DNA of 64,000 nucleotides from an uncultured Bacteroidota bacterium (GTDB lineage: Bacteria; Bacteroidota; Bacteroidia; Bacteroidales; P3): NCBI GenBank assembly GCA_902774395.1, contig CACYIK010000008.1, forward strand, positions 20,780 to 84,779. Reading direction: 5' to 3'. Shown in pieces: positions 24,496-31,766 of the stretch. Below the pieces are notes generated by a model that saw only the letters and a list, made by a program, of their open reading frames with translations, searched no databases and was not told the origin of the DNA. The translations under genes and the position numbers were made by a program. Positions within the stretch are counted from its first letter, which is position 1. Every line of letters begins with the position of its first letter.

Positions 24496-25383
24496 TTAAT
24501 ATATTAAAAATTCTGTTATTTCTTTTTCGTCGATATTGCGCGAGTGATAGGTAGCCTTCACCGTCTGTCCATCGAGGAGCATAACCAGAGGGCGCGAGCC
24601 GTGACTGATAGCCAGGAAAAGTTCCGTTGAAATCGTCTGAGGCTCTATATATATGATATTCTTCTTGCCGATATGGTTGCGGTCGGCAATGGCATCGATA
24701 CGCTGGCGGGCCAGCTTGCAGTAGGGGCACTTGGGAGTCACAAAGGCCACCAGCTTGCGTCCCTCGCCAACACCCAAGGATCTGAGGACACCATCAGGAG
24801 CGGTGGCGTCGGCAAACACGGCCTCGTCATATCGTATTTGTTGCGGCCCAAAGCCCCAGTTGTCCGGCACTGAGACGACAAAAGGAGCCGCCATCAGCAG
24901 TGCTGCAGCCACCGACGACACCACCACTTTCCAGGCCCGTCTGCTTCCTGCCTTGGTCGCCCCCTTGAAGTAAACCAGCAGGAGTGCCACAAGCACAGCA
25001 TTCTTGAGGAGCGACTGCGCGGGGTTGATATCCATCAGCTGTCCGAAGCATTGGCAGCTGTCGTCACGGCCGATGAGGACGGCATAGCAAAGGAATAGCG
25101 AGAAAAGGATAAGCAGTCCCAACGAGGCCAGACGTGTGATACGTGGGAACCACCCGACAAACAGGAGCAACGCCAACACCAGTTCGGCGCCGATGCATAG
25201 GCGTGCCAGGATATAACTGCAATCGAGCGAGAAGAAGCCGAAGGAAAAGACGTAGAGTTCAAACTGGTCGATGCTTGCCGGCATAAGCTTGCTCAACGCC
25301 GACAGCACGAAGACCGCTGCAAGAATGACCCGCAGCACCCAACGCAACCATTTATTCTCTATTATTCCCTTCAAACTAATCAC
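24496..25383 (-). CDS. DoxX/MauE-like membrane protein with periplasmic thioredoxin-like domain
   Basis: 295 residues. The N-terminal part has about four membrane helices in the DoxX/MauE arrangement (LRVILAAVFVLSALSKLMP, then ARLCIGAELVLALLLFVGWF). A Cys pair (SCQCFG) sits in the loop where MauE/BF-type proteins carry one, followed by a further helix. The C-terminal thioredoxin fold has a CPYC active site (about C219-C222). I infer electron transfer through the membrane to periplasmic disulfides, in the manner of VKOR- or MauE-type proteins; the partner is unknown. The start is GTG within an AAACACT heptad array, and no nearer ATG precedes the first helix. Confidence 0.8.
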   Translation of the reverse strand: MISLKGIIENKWLRWVLRVILAAVFVLSALSKLMPASIDQFELYVFSFGFFSLDCSYILARLCIGAELVLALLLFVGWFPRITRLASLGLLILFSLFLCYAVLIGRDDSCQCFGQLMDINPAQSLLKNAVLVALLLVYFKGATKAGSRRAWKVVVSSVAAALLMAAPFVVSVPDNWGFGPQQIRYDEAVFADATAPDGVLRSLGVGEGRKLVAFVTPKCPYCKLARQRIDAIADRNHIGKKNIIYIEPQTISTELFLAISHGSRPLVMLLDGQTVKATYHSRNIDEKEITEFLIY

Positions 25384-25442
25384 TGACCACTAAACACTTA
25401 ACACTAAACACTAAACACTAAACACTAAACACTAAACACTTA
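25376..25442. repeat. heptad array AAACACT spanning a start and a stop codon
   Basis: About nine units AAACACT/TAACACT. The left edge contains the GTG start of the DoxX-like gene, and the right edge the TAA stop of the upstream small lipoprotein gene. Confidence 0.93.
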
Positions 25443-25703
25443 GTCTCCATATTCTCTGCACTTCAGCGGATGTGTATCCACTCTATGCAGCGTCTGTCCT
25501 CCTTCGGTAGCGACATGCTCCTCATAGCCCATGAGGATAAGGTCGTCACACGAGGTAGAACCGTCGATGGTGAAAATCATCTCTGTCTCGATGACATCGT
25601 CGGGGATGTCGGCCTTGAAACACTTACACTGATGTTCCTTGTCGCATGCGGCGAAAAGAGTTCCCGCCACCAACAGCCCCACAAACACATATCTCTTTTT
25701 CAT
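25440..25703 (-). CDS. small lipoprotein with CxC motif
   Basis: 87 residues. A signal peptide with lipobox LFAAC is followed by DKEHQCKCFKADI and three later Cys. The layout (lipidated Cys, a Lys, then CxC within seven residues) is shared with the gene immediately upstream and with the 69-residue lipoprotein at 17.6 kb. The predicted mature form is a tiny beta-rich envelope protein of unknown function. The stop is supplied by the AAACACT array. Confidence 0.7.
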   Translation of the reverse strand: MKKRYVFVGLLVAGTLFAACDKEHQCKCFKADIPDDVIETEMIFTIDGSTSCDDLILMGYEEHVATEGGQTLHRVDTHPLKCREYGD

Positions 25704-25711
25704 AGCTCTTT

Positions 25712-25951
25712 TTAATTATAAATCGAATCAATGCGGAACTCATAATCGGTGCATACCAGCGAGTCGACCTTCAGCGAGTCGAGCGAGGTGTGGTAGGAAT
25801 AGGTGCGCAAATCATGGCAGTCGCCACCATCGAGTTTGATGATGCGGACCACGGAGGTGCCTATCACCGAGCAGCGGCAGGTCTTCTCCTTGCCGCAACT
25901 CACGGCAAACAGCGCCAACGCCACAACACCTAAGATAACTTTCTTTTTCAT
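25712..25951 (-). CDS. small lipoprotein with CxC motif
   Basis: 79 residues. Lipobox FAVSC is followed by GKEKTCRCSVIG, a short beta-rich mature part and two later Cys (GDCHD, LVCTDY). It is paralogous in layout to the next gene downstream, which starts 8 bp after its stop, so the two are surely co-expressed. Function unknown. Confidence 0.7.
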   Translation of the reverse strand: MKKKVILGVVALALFAVSCGKEKTCRCSVIGTSVVRIIKLDGGDCHDLRTYSYHTSLDSLKVDSLVCTDYEFRIDSIYN

Positions 25952-25974
25952 ATGATTATTTCTTAACTCTTAAT

Positions 25975-28581
25975 TCATAACTGTTTCAGCAGTTCTTCAA
26001 GACTGACTTCGTCGTGGATGAGGACATCACGGGGCTTGCTTCCGTTGCTTGGGCCCACGATACCGGCAGCCTCCAACTGGTCGATAATACGTCCGGCACG
26101 GTTGTAGCCCAACTGCAGCTTGCGCTGGAGCAGCGAAGTGCTGCCGAACTGGCTCGCCACCACCAAGCGGGCAGCGTCGTTGAAGAATTCATCCTTGTGC
26201 TTGGCATCGAACTCCTTGTTGGGTTCCTCGTTCTCGTCGAGGTATTCGGGCAATTCAAAGCCTTCGGGATAACCACGCTGGTCGCCTATGAACTTCACTA
26301 ACTTCTCGATCTCGGGAGTATCGATAAGGGCGCACTGCAGTCGTATCATATCCTTGCCAGCCAGCGAGATGAGCATGTCGCCTCGGCCGATAAGCTGCTG
26401 GGCACCGCCAGTGTCGAGGATAGTCTTCGAGTCGATGCCACTCGTCACACGGAAGGCCACACGCGCAGGGAAGTTGGCCTTGATGGTACCGGTGATGATG
26501 TTCGTCGTCGGACGCTGGGTAGCGATAATCAGGTGTATACCCACGGCACGTGCCAACTGGGCCAGACGGGCGATGGGCAACTCGACCTCCTTGCCGGCGG
26601 TCATAATCAGGTCGCCAAACTCGTCAATGACGACGACAATATAGGGCAGGTAGCGGTGGCCGTGCTCGGGATTGAGCATGCGCTTACAGAACTTCTCGTT
26701 GTATTCGGTAATCTTCCTCACCTTGGCCTGCTTCAACAGATCATAGCGCGAGTCCATCTCGATACACAGCGAGTTCAGCGTCCTCACCACCTTCTTGACA
26801 TCGGTGATGACGGCGTCGTCCTCGTCGGGCATCTTGGCCAGGTAGTGGCGCTCGAGGGCCGAATAAAGACTGAACTCAACCTTCTTGGGGTCGACCAGGA
26901 CGAGCTTGAGCTCGGAGGGATGTTTCGTATAGAGCAGGCTCGCCAGCACGGCATTCAAACCGACCGATTTACCTGTACCCGTGGCACCGGCCATCAGCAG
27001 GTGAGGCATCTTGGCCAGGTCCGTGACGAAGCACTCGTTCGAGATGGTCTTGCCAAAGGCAATGGGCAACTCCATCTTCTCTTTGGCTTTCTCGAAAGCC
27101 TCGCTGTCGAGCATGGTCTTCATGGCCACAATCTGCGGCTTGGCGTTGGGCACCTCTATACCGACGTTGCTCTCGCCAGGGATGGGGGCGATGATGCGGA
27201 TGCCGAGAGCCGCCAGCGAAAGGGCGATGTCGTCCTCCAGGTTCTTGATTTTGCTGATGCGTACTCCCGGGGCGGGCTTAATCTTGTAGAGCGTGACGGT
27301 GGGGCCAGGCTGAGCCGATATCTCGGTAATCTCGATGCCGTAGTCGCGCAGGGTCTGCACGATACGGTCTTTGTTGGCCACCAGTTCCTCTTTGGTGACA
27401 CGGGCGTTGGCTGTCTCCCAGTCTTCGAGGATAGAGGTGTCTGGCATCATGTAATCACCTAGGTCCAGATGCGGGTCATAGGGCTCGTCGATGCCATAGT
27501 GACGGCGGTAGTCATCCTCCTCCAGTTCCTCTTCCCGGGGCTCAACGTCTTCCTTTGCTCCTTCTGCCTGCTGACTCTCAACCTCTTCAAGGTCACCTTC
27601 GATGGTAAAGCTGACGTCGTCGGCATTCTCCTGAGGCTTCTCGCTTTCGCTCTTGTCCTCTCCAGAAGTCCACTTCTGGGTCAACTTCATAAACACATCG
27701 TCGATATCACCTTCTTCCTCTTCTGCCTCAGGAGTTTCTTGGATTTCCGGTTCCTCTTGGGCAGGAGCGGGGGTAGTGGCGACAGGTGCATGACTCTGGA
27801 AGAGGGCCATGGCCTCTTCATCGAACTCAGCACCTTCGTCTTCCTCGCGCTGTTTCTCGTTGAGGTCCACCACGCGGTCGGGCGTAAGCGAACGACTGAG
27901 GGCTTGGTCATCCTGCTTGCTGAGAGTCTCGGTCACCTTGTCACTCAGCGACTCTGACACTTTCTTCAGGTCGACCTTGGGCATCTTGACTTCGGGGAGT
28001 TCCATCTTATGGACCAACACGAGGACGAGGATGCCGACGAAAACCAAGAGCACGAGAGTCCACCAGCTGAGCATCTCGTCGAGGAGGGAGGCCAACATGT
28101 AGCCACCCACACCGGCATAGTATTCAAAATCAGTGGAAGGAGCATTGATGAAGCCCACACCTATGTAACCCAGGGTGACAGAGATCCAGGCCATCCAGAA
28201 CAGGGTGCTGCCGAAAGTCTTCCACCACGGCATCACGACAACATTCCAAAGGCGCATGCCATAGACGAAGAAAAGCAGCGTGAAGCCTATGCTGCCGATA
28301 CCGAAGAGCTTGGTACTGAAAAACTGTGCAACGGCGGCACCCACCTTGCCGAGCCAGGCATCCTCGCGGCCGCAGCCGGTGGCATACCAGCCGATGAGGG
28401 ATATCAGCAGGAAAGCGGCAAAGAGCACATAGGCGGCACCGCGGATATGAGCGAAACGTTCACTCCTCAAAAAAACGGCAAAAGCCCCCTTCTTGCTGGG
28501 GGCAGTCTTGCCTTTTCCTTTCGAGCCCTTTGCTGAGCCCGACTTAGATTTTGTCGATATTTTCTTCTTCGTTCCTGCCAC
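25975..28581 (-). CDS. ftsK: DNA translocase FtsK
   Basis: 868 residues. A basic N-terminus (KKKISTKSKSGSAKGSKGKGK) is followed by four membrane helices between about 45 and 195. An acidic, Glu-rich linker (about 210-390) precedes the RecA-like motor, with Walker A in GATGTGKSVGLN (about 535) and Walker B in VVVIDEFGDLIM (about 652). The C-terminal winged-helix gamma domain (LLQRKLQLGYNRAGRIIDQL) reads KOPS-like polarity sequences. It pumps chromosome termini through the division septum and activates XerCD. Length and order are normal for Bacteroidales. Confidence 0.95.
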   Translation of the reverse strand: MAGTKKKISTKSKSGSAKGSKGKGKTAPSKKGAFAVFLRSERFAHIRGAAYVLFAAFLLISLIGWYATGCGREDAWLGKVGAAVAQFFSTKLFGIGSIGFTLLFFVYGMRLWNVVVMPWWKTFGSTLFWMAWISVTLGYIGVGFINAPSTDFEYYAGVGGYMLASLLDEMLSWWTLVLLVFVGILVLVLVHKMELPEVKMPKVDLKKVSESLSDKVTETLSKQDDQALSRSLTPDRVVDLNEKQREEDEGAEFDEEAMALFQSHAPVATTPAPAQEEPEIQETPEAEEEEGDIDDVFMKLTQKWTSGEDKSESEKPQENADDVSFTIEGDLEEVESQQAEGAKEDVEPREEELEEDDYRRHYGIDEPYDPHLDLGDYMMPDTSILEDWETANARVTKEELVANKDRIVQTLRDYGIEITEISAQPGPTVTLYKIKPAPGVRISKIKNLEDDIALSLAALGIRIIAPIPGESNVGIEVPNAKPQIVAMKTMLDSEAFEKAKEKMELPIAFGKTISNECFVTDLAKMPHLLMAGATGTGKSVGLNAVLASLLYTKHPSELKLVLVDPKKVEFSLYSALERHYLAKMPDEDDAVITDVKKVVRTLNSLCIEMDSRYDLLKQAKVRKITEYNEKFCKRMLNPEHGHRYLPYIVVVIDEFGDLIMTAGKEVELPIARLAQLARAVGIHLIIATQRPTTNIITGTIKANFPARVAFRVTSGIDSKTILDTGGAQQLIGRGDMLISLAGKDMIRLQCALIDTPEIEKLVKFIGDQRGYPEGFELPEYLDENEEPNKEFDAKHKDEFFNDAARLVVASQFGSTSLLQRKLQLGYNRAGRIIDQLEAAGIVGPSNGSKPRDVLIHDEVSLEELLKQL

Positions 28582-28601
28582 TGTTTCTCGTTAAAATTAA
28601 T

Positions 28602-28680
28602 GGTTAACGGTTAATGATTAACGGTTAACGTTACTCACTCCTCTCTCATCACTCCTCACTCATCATTCATCACTCCTCAC
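28602..28680. repeat. heptad arrays TTAACGG and TCACTCC/TCATCAC
   Basis: A GGTTAAC/GGTTAAT block (self-complementary TTAACGGTTAA) followed by TCACTCC, TCATCAC and TCATTCA units. The latter enter the last codons (GGEE-stop) of the next leftward gene. Confidence 0.88.
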
Positions 28681-29434
28681 CGCCGTCGCCGAGGTAACCC
28701 ATCTCCTTGGCATCCTGCATGTCAGTGGCGAAAGCCTCAAGCTCTTCCTTCGTGGGCTTCTTGTAGCCGTCGGGGAAGAGGAAGTCGACATCCTTAACCT
28801 TGCCGGAGACCACCTCGATGGCGGTGCAAGTAATGGCGCGGCCTTCGCCGAGGTTCATCGTGTATTCCAGGGGCATACCCTTGACACCCTCGAAGATCAC
28901 GTTGTAGGCGGGTCCGATGTTCTTGGCATACCACATGACGAACTGGGTTTCATTGCCCTCTTCGCTATAGTAATGCTGGATAAGTTTATAGCAAGTCTGG
29001 CCGGCAATCTCCTTGGTCTCGCCGTCAACATACTCGAAATAGAAATGACCCGGCTCGGTATCCTTGATTTCAAGGCTATCGAGGGTAGAAGCATTGTATG
29101 TCTGTTCAAGCAAGAACTTGCCGTCACCTTTGTAGTTTTCAAACTCGAAACCTCTGGCGGTGAGGCCAATAATAGCATTACTGTAGTCGACACACTGGGT
29201 CTGTTTCAGCCCATTAACAAAGATTTCCGAGCCCTGGCCGAACAATAAGCTCTTGGTGTACATCCGTTCGCCCATGACCTTGATTTCGGCGGTGGCGATT
29301 TGTTCAGGAATCTGCATGGCGGTGGTGCCGGTAGACTCCATCTTGTATTTCACGATGCCCTTAAAGGTGTTCTGGGCGCTCATCGCGCCGACGGTGAGCA
29401 GCAGCGCCGCTGCCAGTGCGAAAACTTTTTTCAT
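28670..29434 (-). CDS. secreted DUF4412-like / GLPGLI-like protein
   Basis: About 254 residues from MKKVFALAAALLLTVGAMSAQ, a clean signal peptide. The frame extends 40 codons upstream through promoter-like AT-rich DNA, which I exclude. The mature protein begins NTFKGIVKYKMES and continues with strands, including TCYKLIQHYYSEEGNETQFVMWYAKNIGP. This pattern is seen in the DUF4412 and GLPGLI families of Bacteroidota, probably a lipocalin/beta-sheet fold of the periplasm. No known activity. The C-terminal GEE-stop is coded within a TCACTCC heptad array. Confidence 0.72.
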   Translation of the reverse strand: MKKVFALAAALLLTVGAMSAQNTFKGIVKYKMESTGTTAMQIPEQIATAEIKVMGERMYTKSLLFGQGSEIFVNGLKQTQCVDYSNAIIGLTARGFEFENYKGDGKFLLEQTYNASTLDSLEIKDTEPGHFYFEYVDGETKEIAGQTCYKLIQHYYSEEGNETQFVMWYAKNIGPAYNVIFEGVKGMPLEYTMNLGEGRAITCTAIEVVSGKVKDVDFLFPDGYKKPTKEELEAFATDMQDAKEMGYLGDGGEE

Positions 29435-29542
29435 TTTTATTGAATTATTTTTAAATTTAACTTCAAAATTTAGTACCGAGTACTTGACATTAACTGCAAA
29501 AAAAGAAAAAAATTGTGTGATTTTACAAAAAAAATAGGCAAA

Positions 29543-29651
29543 TTCAAAACACACTGATACTCAACACCAACGCCGTACCAACACCGTACCAACTCCGACT
29601 CAACTCCGACCCATCTCCTACCATGGTGGGAGATGATAGGGTGTTGGTAGG
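29543..29651. repeat. bipartite intergenic element, copy 2
   Basis: The spacer 29435-29742 holds a 39-nt block (29543-29581) shared with 5315-5353. Next comes a run of CCAACNCCG-type repeats and a 24-nt near-perfect palindrome (CATCTCC ... GGAGATG, core ACCATGGT, 29612-29635). The second shared block ATGATAGGGTGTTGGTAGG follows. Confidence 0.7.
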
Positions 29652-29714
29652 TGTTTCATACCGAGAAAATATTAATTTTTCACGTATCTTATAGTCTATA
29701 TCAAGTTTTTTTTG

Positions 29715-29722
29715 TATTTTTG
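29715..29722 (+). promoter_or_regulatory. TAnnTTTG promoter box of pgpH
   Basis: TATTTTTG 20 nt upstream of the ATG matches the Bacteroidales -7 consensus. The -33 region is T-rich. Confidence 0.65.
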
Positions 29723-29742
29723 CAGTTTAATTTGATTACACG

Positions 29743-31695
29743 ATGAGCAAGATATTACCTGGGACGGTACGTCATTTAGGACTGATATACAAGATTATAG
29801 CAATGCTGATTACATCAGTGGCGATTGTTGTGTTGTTCCCGCACGCGCGCCACGGAGAACATTATGACTATAAAGTGGGGGGTGTTTGGAGAGGAGCCGA
29901 CCTCGTGGCGCCGTATGATTTTGCAGTGATGAAGAGTGCCGAGGATGTGGCGGCAGAGGAGGCAAAGGAGCGGGCATCTGCGACGCTATACTACGTAAAG
30001 AACGAGAAGGCAGAGAGTGGAGAGTGGAGAGCGGAGAATGGAAAGCGAAGATTGGAAGCCCCAGAGGGTGAGGAGTGGGGAGTGATAGGTCCGGAGCGCA
30101 AGGTGGTAATCATGGAAGGAAACGAGGGCCGGGAATATCGGATGGAAGACTTTGAAGTGACTGAGTTACCGAGTGACAATGCGACAGAGTCATCCGACCA
30201 CTCAGCCACTCAGCCACTCAGCGACTCAGTCACTCCTGACTATGTGTTAGATCGAGAACGGACTCTGTTGGAACTGGAGAGCCGTCTGAGTCAGCTGAGC
30301 TATACGAGCGAGCTGGTGATGGCGGGAGAGATGATCATCGCGAAGGGACAGGAGGTGACCGAGGAGCGCGGTGCGCGGATAGCGGCTTTGGAGGAGGAAA
30401 ACGACAGACGGTTCCGTGGCGGATACAGCGTGTGGGGAGAGATGGGTGGACAGGTGCTGCTGGCCGTGATTGCTTTCGCTGCATTGTATATGTTCTTGAA
30501 AAACACACGTCACCGCATCCTGGAGGACAACCGGAAGGTAACGTTCGTGCTGGTGCTGGTGCTGCTGATGTCGGTGTTCGAGGCACTGATGGTGTGGAAT
30601 GCGCCGGAGTGGGTGCTGCTGGTGCCGCTATGCGTGGTGCCGATTCTGATGAGGGTCTTCTTCGACATGCGAGCGGCGCTGTATATACACCTCACGACCG
30701 TGATCGTGCTGGCAAACCTGGTGCCGAACTCATTCGAGTTTATCTTCTACCAGCTGGTGACGGGCATGATGAGCATCGTGGCGATGAGGAGTCTGGAGCG
30801 CAGAAGCCAGTTCTTTGTGCTTTCGCTGGTGATTTTCGGTAGTTATTCGGCAATCTATACCTGCGGCGTGCTGAGCCAGGAGACCAGTCTGGCAAGCCTG
30901 GAGATTCAGCGCTACGTGATGTTTTTCCTGAATGCGGTGCTGACGCTGTTGGCATACCCGCTGATATATTTGTTTGAGAAGTTGTTCGGCATGACGACAG
31001 CGCTGACGCTGCTAGAACTGAGCAGCACGAACACCAAGGCGTTGAGAGAGTTAAGCCGACGGGCTCCGGGAACGTTCCAGCATTCGATGCAGGTAGCCAA
31101 CCTGACGGAGGATCTGGTGAGCGAGATTGGCGGCGACGTGCTGCTGGCCAAGGTCGGCGCATTGTATCACGATATCGGAAAGATAAAAAATCCTTTGTAT
31201 TTCACCGAGAACCAGAACGGTACGTTCAATCCACACGACGAGCTGGACTATAGGGAGAGCGCGCGAATGATTACGAGTCACGTGACTGAGGGTCTGGAGC
31301 TGGCGGCGAAGTACCACCTGCCCCCCGAGGTGCAGGATTTCGTGCGTACGCACCACGGAACGACATACACGGGCTATTTCTATGCGAAGGAAAAGGAGCG
31401 TAACCCGGAAGGAAACTTCGACGTATTCCGCTACCCCGGCCCGAGGCCGTATTCCCGCGAGACGGCGGTGGTGATGATTGTCGACACCGTCGAAGCCGCC
31501 TGTCGAAGCCTTAAGAGCCACACCAAAGAGGCTACCGATGAGATGATCGACCGTCTCATCGACGGAAAAATCGCTGCCGGACAGCTGGACAACTGCCAGC
31601 TGAGCTACGGCGACGTAGCGAGGATCAGGAAGTTCCTGAAGACTAAGATGATGAGCATCTACCACGTCCGCGTGGAATACCCAACAGTGAAATGA
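29743..31695 (+). CDS. pgpH: PgpH-like c-di-AMP phosphodiesterase (7TM-HD) with repeat-derived insertions
   Basis: 650 residues. One N-terminal membrane helix (about 15-33) precedes an extracytoplasmic 7TMR-HDED domain, seven membrane helices (about 236-430) and a cytosolic HD domain. HD residues are visible in GTFQHSMQVA, GALYHDIGKI (about H476-D477), ARMITSHVTEG and VRTHHGTT. By family it hydrolyses cyclic di-AMP. The extracytoplasmic domain carries two low-complexity inserts. Residues about 90-116 (AESGEWRAENGKRR ... GEEWGVIGP) come from GGAGAGT heptads. Residues about 151-165 (SDHSATQPLSDSV) come from ACTCAGCC 8-mers. The membrane and HD parts are free of repeats. Confidence 0.9.
   Translation: MSKILPGTVRHLGLIYKIIAMLITSVAIVVLFPHARHGEHYDYKVGGVWRGADLVAPYDFAVMKSAEDVAAEEAKERASATLYYVKNEKAESGEWRAENGKRRLEAPEGEEWGVIGPERKVVIMEGNEGREYRMEDFEVTELPSDNATESSDHSATQPLSDSVTPDYVLDRERTLLELESRLSQLSYTSELVMAGEMIIAKGQEVTEERGARIAALEEENDRRFRGGYSVWGEMGGQVLLAVIAFAALYMFLKNTRHRILEDNRKVTFVLVLVLLMSVFEALMVWNAPEWVLLVPLCVVPILMRVFFDMRAALYIHLTTVIVLANLVPNSFEFIFYQLVTGMMSIVAMRSLERRSQFFVLSLVIFGSYSAIYTCGVLSQETSLASLEIQRYVMFFLNAVLTLLAYPLIYLFEKLFGMTTALTLLELSSTNTKALRELSRRAPGTFQHSMQVANLTEDLVSEIGGDVLLAKVGALYHDIGKIKNPLYFTENQNGTFNPHDELDYRESARMITSHVTEGLELAAKYHLPPEVQDFVRTHHGTTYTGYFYAKEKERNPEGNFDVFRYPGPRPYSRETAVVMIVDTVEAACRSLKSHTKEATDEMIDRLIDGKIAAGQLDNCQLSYGDVARIRKFLKTKMMSIYHVRVEYPTVK
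30010..30090. repeat. in-frame heptad array (GGAGAGT) inside pgpH
   Basis: Units GAGAGTG, GAGAGCG, GAGAATG and GAAAGCG, followed by GGTGAGGAGTGGGGAGTG. Confidence 0.85.
30195..30237. repeat. in-frame 8-nt array (ACTCAGCC) inside pgpH
   Basis: Units ACTCAGCC, ACTCAGCC, ACTCAGCG and ACTCAGTC. Confidence 0.88.
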
Positions 31696-31712
31696 ATTGA
31701 AAAATAAAAAAA

Positions 31713-31729
31713 GCAGGCGAGACGCCTGC
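31713..31729. terminator. short hairpin between pgpH and yfhO-like gene
   Basis: GCAGGCG and CGCCTGC with a 3-nt loop, preceded by an A-run but lacking a T-run on the plus strand. It may be an attenuator or processing site rather than a strong terminator. Confidence 0.5.
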
Positions 31730-31766
31730 ATACACTTTGAGAATTGATAATTGACAACTAAATAAT

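Noticed and set aside
31713..31729. Strong terminator after pgpH
   Set aside because: The stem lacks a T-run on the transcribed side, so I list it only as a weak hairpin.
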